From NCBI RefSeq assembly GCF_017948485.1, contig NZ_JAFFSX010000034.1, positions 1 through 64,000 on the forward strand: a DNA stretch of 64,000 nt. Reading direction: 5' to 3'. This DNA comes from Streptomyces sp. GESEQ-35 (lineage in GTDB: Bacteria; Actinomycetota; Actinomycetes; Streptomycetales; Streptomycetaceae). The notes below the pieces were generated by a model, which had not been told where the DNA came from, did not search any database, and was given only the letters and a program-made list of their open reading frames with translations. The position numbers and the translations under genes were made by a program. Shown piece after piece: positions 41,935 through 49,480 of this stretch; positions within the stretch are counted from its first letter, which is position 1; the number at the start of each line of letters is the position of its first letter.

Positions 41935-42309
41935 ATGACCATCACACACGCTTCTTTCGTCACGCTTCCCGTCTCCGACCAGGACCGCGCCCTGCGCTTC
42001 TACACGGACGTCCTGGGCTTCGAGGTCACCGCCGACCGGGACATGCCCCAGGGGCGCTGGCTCCAGGTGGCCCCCAAGGGCGCGCAGACCGTCTTCACGC
42101 TCTCCGGTCCGGGCATGGGTGGTTTCCGGCCCGGTGAGACCCGGGGGATCATGTTGGTCACGACCGATGTCGACGCGGACTGCGCCCGGCTCACCGCGGC
42201 CGGGATCACCGTGCAGGGTCCGGAAGAGCTCCCCTGGGGCCGGATGGCCTCCGTCACGGACCCCGACGGCAACGGTCTGATGCTGCTGACGGAGAAGGAA
42301 GGCTTCTGA
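41935..42309 (+). CDS. VOC-superfamily (glyoxalase/bleomycin-resistance-like) protein
   Basis: A 124-residue protein with the paired beta-alpha-beta-beta-beta modules of the vicinal oxygen chelate fold (FVTLPVSDQDRALRFYTDVLGFEVTADRDM; GIMLVTTDVDADCARLTAAGI...WGRMASVTDPDGNGLMLL). It may bind a metal or small molecule; the reaction cannot be assigned. First gene of a three-gene operon with ArsR and SRPBCC genes, starting straight after a -10 box. Confidence 0.9.
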   Translation: MTITHASFVTLPVSDQDRALRFYTDVLGFEVTADRDMPQGRWLQVAPKGAQTVFTLSGPGMGGFRPGETRGIMLVTTDVDADCARLTAAGITVQGPEELPWGRMASVTDPDGNGLMLLTEKEGF

Positions 42310-42316
42310 CCGCACC

Positions 42317-42676
42317 ATGACCACGACCGGGGCCGGGACGGACACCGCCGCCGAGGACCGCGTCTTCGCCGCGCTCGCCAACGCCACGCGCCGCGAGGTG
42401 CTGCGGCTGCTGCGCGACGGCGGACCCCAGTCCGTCCAGACCCTGGCCGAGCACTTCGACATGCGGCGCCCCAGCCTCTCCGAGCACCTGAAGGTGCTGC
42501 GGGACGCCGGCCTCGTCTCCGAGCAGCGCTCCGGCCGGCAGCGCATCTACCGCCTCGAAGCGGCTCCGCTCGCAGAGGTACAGGACTGGCTCCATCCGTA
42601 CGAGCGGTTCTGGCGCGGTCGTATGAAGAAACTCGGCGAGCTGCTCGACCGCATGCCCGACGATGACGCGACATGA
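42317..42676 (+). CDS. ArsR-family HTH regulator
   Basis: A 119-residue winged-helix protein (VFAALANATRREVLRLLRDGGPQSVQTLAEHFDMRRPSLSEHLKVLRDAGLVSEQRSGRQRIYRLEAAPLAEVQDWL). There is no Cys metal site, so it belongs to the non-metal subgroup that is commonly paired with SRPBCC and VOC genes. It probably binds the dyads at 41880-41920 and represses its own operon. It overlaps the next gene by 4 bp. Confidence 0.92.
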   Translation: MTTTGAGTDTAAEDRVFAALANATRREVLRLLRDGGPQSVQTLAEHFDMRRPSLSEHLKVLRDAGLVSEQRSGRQRIYRLEAAPLAEVQDWLHPYERFWRGRMKKLGELLDRMPDDDAT

Positions 42677-43137
42677 GCACCGCACCCGATGACGACCTCC
42701 GGGTCATCCGCGTGGACCAGTACTTCCCGCACCCGCCCGCCAAGGTCTGGCGCGCCCTCACCGACCCCGAGCTGCTCGTGCAGTGGCAGATGCAGGGGTC
42801 GGAGGGCTTCCGGCTCGAGATCGGCCACCGCTACACGCTGACGACCGTCCCGCGCCCCAACACCGGCTTCTCCGGCACCGTGGAGGTGCGCGTCCTCGCC
42901 TACGACGTCGAGCGGATGCTGAGCGTCCACTGGGCCGACAACGATCCGGGCAACCCGACGGACTGGACCATCACCTGGACGTTGGAACAGGAAGGGCGCG
43001 GAACGCGTCTGTTCCTAGTACACGAGGGATTCGACCCGGACGACCCGGCGCAGCTGATGGCACGGAAGATCATGGACGGCGGCTGGCGGTCGCATGTCAT
43101 GCGATCTCTGGGGCAGACGCTGGAAAAGCTTCGGTAA
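42673..43137 (+). CDS. SRPBCC (AHSA1-like) domain protein
   Basis: A 154-residue protein of the START/Bet v1-like fold (VDQYFPHPPAKVWRALTDPELLVQWQMQ; RVLAYDVERMLSVHWADNDPGN; TRLFLVHEGFD; GGWRSHVMRSLGQTLEKL). Such proteins bind hydrophobic ligands and typically follow an ArsR gene. Ligand unknown. ATG overlaps the ArsR stop. Confidence 0.92.
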   Translation: MSTAPDDDLRVIRVDQYFPHPPAKVWRALTDPELLVQWQMQGSEGFRLEIGHRYTLTTVPRPNTGFSGTVEVRVLAYDVERMLSVHWADNDPGNPTDWTITWTLEQEGRGTRLFLVHEGFDPDDPAQLMARKIMDGGWRSHVMRSLGQTLEKLR

Positions 43138-43170
43138 GGGGTCGTCCGGGCTGTAACCGCAGGAACACCC

Positions 43171-43200
43171 CGCGTGCACGTGCATCTGCCCATGCGTCTG
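43171..43200. promoter_or_regulatory. Repeated TGCATCTGCC motif upstream of DUF397 gene
   Basis: The 30 bases here reappear inverted at 44241-44270 with two differences; the first 21 are identical. They contain TGCATCTGC and TGCGTCTGC in tandem. A TATGAT -10 candidate is at 43215-43220. It is a likely operator shared by the DUF397, HATPase and XRE genes. Confidence 0.6.
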
Positions 43201-43283
43201 CACGGGAACAAGGTTATGATCCGGGTCAAGTTGACCATTGCATCAATGGCCTCACCAGCCAGTGCACCACCGGGGAGCGACCT

Positions 43284-43562
43284 GTGGAACACGACGTGTA
43301 CGACGTGTACGACGTTGCCGACGCGTCCGGCGTGTACAACGGCATGGCCGCCACCCAACTGCACGGGGTGGCCTGGCAGAAGAGCAGGCACAGCAACTCG
43401 CAGGGTTCCTGCGTGGAGTTCGCGCGGCTGCCCGGCGGCGACGTCGCGGTGCGCAACTCGCGCTTCCCGGACGGTCCCGCGCTCGTCTACACGCGCGCGG
43501 AGATCGAGGCGATGCTTCTGGGTATCAAGGACGGCGAGTTCGACCACTTGGCAGCGGGCTGA
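43284..43562 (+). CDS. DUF397 protein
   Basis: A 92-residue protein from GTG 43284 (GGGGAGCG ribosome binding site). The DUF397 domain starts with WQKSRHSNSQGSCVEFARLPGGDVAVRNSRFPDGPALVYTRAEIEAML, the standard text. Upstream is a short acidic, Val-Tyr-Asp-repeating stretch (HDVYDVYDV). DUF397 proteins act with a partner XRE regulator and often a HATPase, as in the WhiJ-like systems that affect development in Streptomyces. Both partners are the next genes here. Confidence 0.9.
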   Translation: MEHDVYDVYDVADASGVYNGMAATQLHGVAWQKSRHSNSQGSCVEFARLPGGDVAVRNSRFPDGPALVYTRAEIEAMLLGIKDGEFDHLAAG

Positions 43563-43623
43563 GACCCGGTCGGCCGGGTGGCAACTGAGGGCGGTCGTCC
43601 CCTGACCTTGCGTAACGCGCGTA

Positions 43624-43653
43624 GAACCGCGGCCCGAAAGAGGGCCGCGGTTC
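43624..43653. terminator. Bidirectional terminator between DUF397 and HATPase genes
   Basis: GAACCGCGGCCC (43624-43635) and GGGCCGCGGTTC (43642-43653) form a perfect 12-bp stem with loop GAAAGA. It lies in the 90 bp between convergent stops. Confidence 0.85.
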
Positions 43654-43654
43654 C

Positions 43655-44161
43655 TCACTCGGAAGAATGCGGTGTCGGCAGCAGGAACAGCGCCCAGACG
43701 ACCTTGCCGCCCAGCGTGCCGGCGAGCGGATGCCAGCCCCAGCTGTCACTGAACGAGTCGACCAGGAACAGACCGCGGCCGGATTCCGCCGAGAAGTCGT
43801 CCGAATCGCGCGCGACCGGACTGTCATCGCTCGGGTCGCGCACCGCGCACACCAGCCGCTCGGTCCAGCGCATCAGGTGCAGCCGCACGGGCGGTATCTG
43901 CTCCCCGATGAGCGGGGCGGGTGCCGGCAGGGCATGTCGCAGGGCGTTGGTGACCAGTTCGGAGACGACCAGGCACACGTCGTCGAAGCGGTCGCCCAGG
44001 TCCCACTGGTCGAGCGTTCTGCCGGTGAACTGCCGCGCCTCGCGCACCGCTTCGTAGCGGGCTGGCAGGGCACAGGAGGCGGCGTTGGACACGGCCGCGG
44101 GATCCAGCGGCGGAAGGCCCTGCCGTAACGGCTCGAGCATGGTCGATCCATTCGTCCCCAT
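43655..44161 (-). CDS. RsbW-like HATPase (anti-sigma-type) protein
   Basis: A 168-residue single HATPase_c domain protein from ATG 44161 (GGGAG 8 bp upstream; the frame extends to 44239). Motifs: N-box CLVVSELVTNALRHA, and G-box GRGLFLVDSFSDSWG. The first 40 residues are a linker. These stand-alone ATPases accompany DUF397/XRE pairs in Streptomyces. They may phosphorylate or bind an unknown partner. Confidence 0.9.
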   Translation of the reverse strand: MGTNGSTMLEPLRQGLPPLDPAAVSNAASCALPARYEAVREARQFTGRTLDQWDLGDRFDDVCLVVSELVTNALRHALPAPAPLIGEQIPPVRLHLMRWTERLVCAVRDPSDDSPVARDSDDFSAESGRGLFLVDSFSDSWGWHPLAGTLGGKVVWALFLLPTPHSSE

Positions 44162-44202
44162 GCGAGGCACTCCCGGGAATCGCGGTCGTTGCGATGCAGA
44201 TG

Positions 44203-44270
44203 CAGCGGTGACGCGGGACCATGGTTTCTGATGAGCCAACCAGATGCAAGGGCAGATGCACGTGCACGCG
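44203..44270. promoter_or_regulatory. GCAGATGCA motif cluster between HATPase and XRE genes
   Basis: Three instances of the ATGCAGATGCA/CAGATGCA motif lie here: GATGCAGATGCAG at 44203-44215, CAGATGCA at 44241-44248, and GCAGATGCA at 44252-44260. The 44241-44270 stretch is the inverted copy of 43171-43200. They sit between the leftward HATPase start (44161) and the rightward XRE start (44463). Confidence 0.6.
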
Positions 44271-44462
44271 ACCGAATTGGACCCTCCCGTACCGCTTCTT
44301 GGTCATTTTTTCTGCCCACTTCTCTCCTGTTGAGTGCCTCTCCTCCCTTGAACCTGAGTGGAATCTTTGGCTTCTTTCCATCTCTGTAATCGGACGAGTA
44401 CTGCTCGGAGTGTTTTAGTGGCAGACTTCGGGCCCTGAAGACGGTTGGGGAGGCTGGCGAAC

Positions 44463-45323
44463 GTGAGCGCGGGAGAGCCCGGATCGGTGGTGCGGCGGAT
44501 GCTGCTCGGCTCGCAACTCAGGCGACTGCGTGAGACGCGCGGCATCACACGCGAGGCGGCGGGGTACTCCATCCGCGCCTCCGAGTCGAAGATCAGCCGG
44601 ATGGAACTGGGCCGGGTGAGCTTCAAGACGCGGGACGTCGAGGATCTGCTGACGTTGTACGGCATCATGGACGAGGCGGAGCGAACCTCGCTGCTCTCCC
44701 TCGCCAGGGAGGCCAACGTGGCGGGCTGGTGGCACAGTTATTCGGACGTCCTGCCCAGCTGGTTCCCCACATATGTGGGCCTGGAGGGCGCGTGCTCCCT
44801 CATCCGCGCCTACGAAGTCCAGTTCGTGCACGGCCTGCTCCAGACCGAGGCGTACGCCCGCGCGGTCGTCCGGCGCGGTATGAAGGGCGCGAGCGCGGCG
44901 GACGTGGAGCGCCGGGTGGCGCTGCGCCTGGAGCGGCAGAAGTACCTCGTCGACGAGAGCGGCCCCGAGTTCCACATCGTCCTCGACGAGGCCGCCCTGC
45001 GCCGCCCGTACGGCGACCGCGAGGTGATGCGCGATCAGCTCCAGCACCTCATCGAGGTGTCCGAGCGGTCCAACGTACGGCTTCAGATCATGCCGTTCAG
45101 CTTCGGCGGCCACTCCGGCGAGAGCGGCGCGTTCACCATCCTCAGCTTCCCCGAGTCCGACCTGTCGGACGTCGTCTACCTGGAGCAGCTCACCAGCGCG
45201 CTGTACCTCGACAAGCACGAGGACGTGGCCCAGTACGAGAAGGCGCTCAAGGAGCTCCAGCAGGACAGCCCGGGGCCGGACGAGAGCCGCGATCTTCTCC
45301 GGGGTCTTCTTCAACTCTCTTGA
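44463..45323 (+). CDS. XRE-family HTH regulator with DUF5753-type domain (WhiJ-like)
   Basis: A 286-residue regulator from GTG 44463. The N-terminal HTH is at about residues 15-70 (LLGSQLRRLRETRGITREAAGYSIRASESKISRMELGRVSFKTRDVEDLLTLYG). The long C-terminal domain is typical of Streptomyces XRE proteins paired with DUF397 (WWHSYSDVLPSWFPTYVGLEGACSLIRAYEVQFVHGLLQTEAYARAVV; VRLQIMPFSFGGHSGESGAFTIL). Likely represses the trio through the repeated motif. The 220-bp upstream region is unusually AT-rich for this genome. Confidence 0.92.
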   Translation: MSAGEPGSVVRRMLLGSQLRRLRETRGITREAAGYSIRASESKISRMELGRVSFKTRDVEDLLTLYGIMDEAERTSLLSLAREANVAGWWHSYSDVLPSWFPTYVGLEGACSLIRAYEVQFVHGLLQTEAYARAVVRRGMKGASAADVERRVALRLERQKYLVDESGPEFHIVLDEAALRRPYGDREVMRDQLQHLIEVSERSNVRLQIMPFSFGGHSGESGAFTILSFPESDLSDVVYLEQLTSALYLDKHEDVAQYEKALKELQQDSPGPDESRDLLRGLLQLS

Positions 45324-45413
45324 AACACAAGTACGATGACTTGTGATCAGACCGTGAAGTCGATCGACGACGAGCGCTGTCGATCGGGTGTCTGCTAGGG
45401 ATTGAGGGATCAC

Positions 45414-46874
45414 ATGTCGTCCTACTTCACCGACCTGGCTCAGCAGTACATCGACGGTGAGTGGCGCCCGGGGACAGGTTCCTGGGACATCATCGACTTC
45501 AACCCGTACGACGGTGAGAAGCTGGCGTCGATCACCATAGCCACGGTCGACGAGGTCGACGAGGCGTACCAGGCGGCCGCCCGCGCCCAGAAGGAGTGGG
45601 GCGCGACCAATCCGTATGCGCGGCGCGGGGTGTTCGAGAAGGCTCTGCGACTGATCGAGGAGCGCGAGCAGGAGATCACCGAGGTGATCATCGCGGAGCT
45701 CGGCGGCACGCATCTGAAGGCCGGCTTCGAACTCCACCTCGCCAAGGAGTTCCTGCGCGAGGCGATCCACCTGGCGCTGCGCCCCGAGGGCAAGATCATC
45801 CCGTCTCCGGTGGACGGCAAGGAGAACCGCGTCTACCGCGTGCCGGTCGGTGTCGTGGGCGTGATCAGCCCCTTCAACTTCCCCTTCCTGCTCTCCCTCA
45901 AGTCGGTCGCCCCGGCCCTCGCGCTGGGCAACGGCGTCGTCCTCAAGCCGCACCAGAACACACCGATCTGCGGTGGTTCCCTGGTCGCGAAGATATTCGA
46001 GGACGCGGGTCTCCCGGCCGGTCTGCTCAACGTCGTCATCACGGACATCGCCGAGATCGGCGACGCCTTCATCGAGCACCCGGTCCCGAAGGTCATCTCC
46101 TTCACCGGCTCCGACAAGGTGGGCCGCCATGTCGCCACCGTCTGCGCCTCGCTCTTCAAGCGCTCGATCCTCGAACTGGGCGGCAACAGCGCGATCGTGG
46201 TGCTCGACGACGCCGACATCGACTACGCGGTCGACGCGGCGGTCTTCAGCAGGTACGTCCATCAGGGCCAGGTCTGCATGGCCGCCAACCGTGTCCTGGT
46301 GGACCGCTCGGTCGCCGACGCGTTCACCGAGAAGTTCGTCGCCAAGGTCCGGACGCTGAAGGTCGGCGACCCGCGCGACCCGCAGACGATCATCGGCCCG
46401 GTCATCAACTCCTCGCAGGCGGACGCCCTTTCGGCCACCGTCGAGCAGGCGATCGCCGACGGCGCGACGGCCCTGGTGCACGGCACGACCACCGACAACC
46501 TGGTCGAGCCCTCGGTCCTCACCGACCTCCCCGCCGACTCTCCCCTCCTGAAGCAGGAGGTCTTCGGCCCGGTCGCCTTCCTCATCACCTTCGACGGCGA
46601 GGAGGAGGCCGTACGCCTCGTCAACGACACGCCGTACGGCCTCAGCGGCGCGGTGCACACCGGCAACATCGAGCGCGGCGTGAACTTCGCCAAGCAGATC
46701 GACACCGGCATGTTCCACGTGAACGACGGCACCGTCCACGACGAGCCGATCGTCCCCTTCGGCGGCGAGAAGAACTCCGGCGTCGGCCGTCTGAACGGAG
46801 ACACGATGCTGGACGCGTTCACCACGGTGAAGTGGATCTCGGTACAGCACGGTCGGAGCGGGTTCCCGTTCTAG
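45414..46874 (+). CDS. Aldehyde dehydrogenase family protein
   Basis: A 486-residue NAD(P)-dependent aldehyde dehydrogenase. Catalytic Glu is in LELGGNSAIVV, nucleophile Cys in GQVCMAANRVLVD; SFTGSDKVGRHVA is the nucleotide-binding loop and ISPFNFPFLLSLKSVAPALALGNGVVLKPH the cofactor region. It resembles the benzaldehyde/salicylaldehyde-type group. ATG 45414 is chosen over TTG 45402. It is not clearly linked to its neighbours; the substrate is unknown. Confidence 0.93.
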   Translation: MSSYFTDLAQQYIDGEWRPGTGSWDIIDFNPYDGEKLASITIATVDEVDEAYQAAARAQKEWGATNPYARRGVFEKALRLIEEREQEITEVIIAELGGTHLKAGFELHLAKEFLREAIHLALRPEGKIIPSPVDGKENRVYRVPVGVVGVISPFNFPFLLSLKSVAPALALGNGVVLKPHQNTPICGGSLVAKIFEDAGLPAGLLNVVITDIAEIGDAFIEHPVPKVISFTGSDKVGRHVATVCASLFKRSILELGGNSAIVVLDDADIDYAVDAAVFSRYVHQGQVCMAANRVLVDRSVADAFTEKFVAKVRTLKVGDPRDPQTIIGPVINSSQADALSATVEQAIADGATALVHGTTTDNLVEPSVLTDLPADSPLLKQEVFGPVAFLITFDGEEEAVRLVNDTPYGLSGAVHTGNIERGVNFAKQIDTGMFHVNDGTVHDEPIVPFGGEKNSGVGRLNGDTMLDAFTTVKWISVQHGRSGFPF

Positions 46875-46934
46875 GGCCGGTCCGCCTTCGAGCTGGTTGC
46901 CCCGGCCGAAAGCTGAGGTCATAACCTGGACCGC

Positions 46935-47576
46935 ATGTCAGCGATCCGTCTCCTCGTGCTCGGTGCGGTCCGTCAGCACGGGCGGGCCCACGGGTACCAG
47001 GTGCGCAACGACCTGGAGTACTGGGGCGCACACGAGTGGTCCAACGCCAAGCCCGGCTCGATCTACCACGCCCTGAAGCAGATGGCGAAACAGGGACTGC
47101 TGCACGCGCACGAGATCGCCCCGTCCACGGCCGGCGGGCCGCCGAGGACCGAGTACGAGATCACCGACGAGGGCATCGAGGAGTACCTCAGGCTGGTGCG
47201 CGAGGCGCTGACCTCGTACGACCAGAAGATGGACGTGAAGTCGGCGGCCATCGGCTTCATCGTCGACCTGCCGAGGGCCGAGGCGGTGGCGCTGCTCAAG
47301 GAGCGCATCCGGCGCATCGAGGAGTGGCGCTCCGCCGTCACCGAGCACTACTCGCCCGAGGAGGGCCCCGAACAGCTCGGTCACATCGGCGAGATCATGA
47401 ATCTCTGGGTCCACACCGCCGACGCCGAGGCCGCGTGGGCTCTGGGGCTCATCGAGCGGATCGAGGGCGGGGCGTACACGTTCGCGGGGGAGGGTGAGCC
47501 GTTCGTCGGCGTCCTCGCCGAGGGGCAGGAGAACCCGTTCGCCACGGAGGAGCGGCACCCGGGGGACCGTCGCTGA
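46935..47576 (+). CDS. PadR-family transcriptional regulator
   Basis: A 213-residue regulator. The PadR winged HTH is at 1-85 (IRLLVLGAVRQHGRAHGYQVRNDLEYWGAHEWSNAKPGSIYHALKQMAKQGLLHAHEI...RTEYEITDEGIEEYLRLV) and a Vir_act_alpha_C-like helical dimerisation region follows. It sits 88 bp upstream of a DrrAB-type exporter. Two TCAA-AGTT-GAC sites lie between, so it probably represses the exporter until an effector drug binds. Confidence 0.93.
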   Translation: MSAIRLLVLGAVRQHGRAHGYQVRNDLEYWGAHEWSNAKPGSIYHALKQMAKQGLLHAHEIAPSTAGGPPRTEYEITDEGIEEYLRLVREALTSYDQKMDVKSAAIGFIVDLPRAEAVALLKERIRRIEEWRSAVTEHYSPEEGPEQLGHIGEIMNLWVHTADAEAAWALGLIERIEGGAYTFAGEGEPFVGVLAEGQENPFATEERHPGDRR

Positions 47577-47590
47577 GCCGAAGCGGCACT

Positions 47591-47651
47591 AATCAAGTTT
47601 GACCAATCGAGCTCGGGGTATTACCCTTCCGCTGGTAGTCAAAGTTGACTA
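47591..47651 (+). promoter_or_regulatory. Two PadR-type dyads upstream of ABC exporter
   Basis: TAGTCAA-AG-TTGACTA (47636-47651) is a perfect 16-bp dyad immediately before the ribosome binding site. AATCAAGTTTGACC at 47591-47604 is a related weaker copy. Their position between padR and the exporter suggests operators for PadR. Confidence 0.62.
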
Positions 47652-47664
47652 GCGAGGAGTGGCA

Positions 47665-48615
47665 TTGGTCGACACGGCGATCACCGTCGAAGGCGCACAC
47701 AAGAAGTACGGCGACAAGAAGGCACTGGACGGGCTCGACCTCAAGGTCGCGCGCGGCACGGTGCACGGAGTGCTCGGCCCGAACGGCGCCGGCAAGACGA
47801 CCCTGGTCCGCGTCCTGTCCACCCTGCTGCGGCCGGACGGCGGCCGTATCGAGGTGGCGGGGCACGATGTGCTGAGCGAGGCCCAGGCGGTCCGCTTCCG
47901 CATCGGCCTGCTCGGCCAGCACGCGGCGCTCGACGAGGAACTCGGCGGCCGCCAGAACCTGGAGATGTTCGGCCGCCTCTACCACCTGGGCGCCCGCCAC
48001 GCGCGCGTGCGGGCTGACGAGCTCCTGGAGCGCTTCGGTCTCGCGGACACCGGACGCAAGGCGGTCAAGCAGTACAGCGGCGGCATGCGCCGCCGGCTGG
48101 ACCTGGCCGCCTCCCTGATCACCGACCCGGAGGTGCTCTTCCTGGACGAACCCACGACCGGCCTCGATCCGCGCGGCCGCACCGAGGTGTGGGCCGCGGT
48201 CCGCTCCCTCGTCGGCGGCGGTACGACGGTCCTGCTCACCACCCAGTACCTGGAAGAGGCCGATCAGCTCGCCGACCGCATCTCGGTCGTCGACCGGGGC
48301 CGGGTCATCGCCGACGGCACGGCGGACGAGCTGAAGCGGCTGATCGGCGGCGACCGCATCGACGTCGTCCTGCGCGACGCCGGACAGCTGGGGGCCGCCG
48401 TGGCCCTGCTGCCCGTACCGAAGGACGACATCTCGGTCGACCTCGACCGCCGGCTGCTCAGTGCCCCGGTCACCGACCGGATGGCGGCGCTCTCCGGGGT
48501 CGTACGGGCCCTGGAGGCGGCCGGGATCGAGGCCGAGGACGTCGCCCTGCGGCGCCCGACGCTGGACGAAGTGTTCCTGCACCTGACGGCTGACCGCGTG
48601 AAGGAGGCCGTGTGA
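47665..48615 (+). CDS. DrrA-type ABC transporter ATP-binding protein
   Basis: A 316-residue ATPase from TTG 47665 (GAGGAG 5 bp upstream; a GTG at 47659 overlaps that ribosome binding site). Walker A GPNGAGKTT, signature YSGGMRRRLDLA, Walker B VLFLDEPTTGLD and the H-loop TTQYLEE are intact. The C-terminal part (DDISVDLDRRLLSAPVTDRMAALSGVVRALEAAGIEAEDVALRRPTLDEVFLHLT) is typical of the daunorubicin-resistance DrrA group. It is an exporter partner of the downstream permease and probably PadR-controlled. Confidence 0.94.
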   Translation: MVDTAITVEGAHKKYGDKKALDGLDLKVARGTVHGVLGPNGAGKTTLVRVLSTLLRPDGGRIEVAGHDVLSEAQAVRFRIGLLGQHAALDEELGGRQNLEMFGRLYHLGARHARVRADELLERFGLADTGRKAVKQYSGGMRRRLDLAASLITDPEVLFLDEPTTGLDPRGRTEVWAAVRSLVGGGTTVLLTTQYLEEADQLADRISVVDRGRVIADGTADELKRLIGGDRIDVVLRDAGQLGAAVALLPVPKDDISVDLDRRLLSAPVTDRMAALSGVVRALEAAGIEAEDVALRRPTLDEVFLHLTADRVKEAV

Positions 48616-49373
48616 CCACATACGCACTGACCGACTCCTGGACCATGACCCGCCGCGAACTCGCCCACTGGGCGCGGCAACCGGTCCAGGTGATCGTCGG
48701 GCTCATCTTCCCCGTGATGCTGCTGCTGATGTTCGGCTACCTCATCGGCGGCGGCCGGGGGGTGCAGGGCGAGTACCTCGACTACCTGGTGCCCGGCATG
48801 CTGGCGCTCACCATGGCCTTCGGCCTGGAGGGCACGATGCTCGCCGTCACCCAGGATCTCAACAAGGGCGTCATCGACCGCTTCCGCTCGATGCCGATGA
48901 CCAACGGGGCGGTCCTGGTGGGCCGTTCGACCGCCGACATGCTCCAGTCGGCGGTCAGCCTGGTCGTGATGATAGGCGTCGGGTACGCGATCGGCTGGCG
49001 GGCGAGCGGCTCGGTGGGAGGGTTCCTGGGCGCGCTCGGCCTGTTGCTGCTGTTCCGGTTCGCGATGCTGTGGATCGGCATCCACCTGGCGATGGTGGCG
49101 GGGAAGCCGGAGATGCTGCAGGCCGTCCAGATCCTGGTCTGGCCGGTCGGCTTCCTCTCCAACGCCTTCGCCACCCCCGACTCCATGCCCGCCTGGCTGG
49201 GCACGGTCGTCGAGTGGAACCCGATGTCCCAGACGGCGACCGCCGTCCGGGACCTGTTCGGAACCCCGGGCGGCGAACCGGGCCACGTCTGGGCGGCGGT
49301 CGTCTGGCCACTGATCCTGCTGGCGGTGTTCTTCCCACTGGCGGTACGGCGGTTCGGGCGGTTGAGCCGCTGA
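48612..49373 (+). CDS. DrrB-type ABC transporter permease
   Basis: A 253-residue ABC-2 permease with six helices. FPVMLLLMFGYLIGGGRG opens the first, DYLVPGMLALTMAFGLEGTMLAVTQDLNKGVIDRFRSMPM is the conserved cytoplasmic turn, and NPMSQTATAVRDLFG the C-terminal family motif. The start overlaps the ATPase stop by 4 bp (GTGA). Together they form a drug or lipid exporter; substrate unknown. Confidence 0.94.
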   Translation: MTTYALTDSWTMTRRELAHWARQPVQVIVGLIFPVMLLLMFGYLIGGGRGVQGEYLDYLVPGMLALTMAFGLEGTMLAVTQDLNKGVIDRFRSMPMTNGAVLVGRSTADMLQSAVSLVVMIGVGYAIGWRASGSVGGFLGALGLLLLFRFAMLWIGIHLAMVAGKPEMLQAVQILVWPVGFLSNAFATPDSMPAWLGTVVEWNPMSQTATAVRDLFGTPGGEPGHVWAAVVWPLILLAVFFPLAVRRFGRLSR

Positions 49374-49381
49374 GAGGGACT

Positions 49382-49452
49382 GGTGGGGGCGGGTGCGGCA
49401 GCGCCCCGTAGGGGCGCGGGGAACTGCGCGACCAGCCCCCACCGGCCCGCAG
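49382..49452. repeat. Dispersed Streptomyces intergenic repeat, copy 1
   Basis: It contains GCGCCCC-GTA-GGGGCGC (inner hairpin) followed by GGGGAACTGCGCGACCAGCC and ending CCCGCAG, with an outer stem GGTGGGGGC / GCCCCCACC. A second copy occurs at 54487-54540. It sits between convergent drrB and gadB genes and probably acts as a terminator. Confidence 0.8.
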
Positions 49453-49480
49453 CAAGCGAACCGCTCATCCGGCGGAGCCC

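Noticed and set aside
44240..44462. Small RNA or tRNA in the AT-rich gap before the XRE gene
   Set aside because: No cloverleaf or strong hairpin was found; the AT-richness is explained well enough by promoters.
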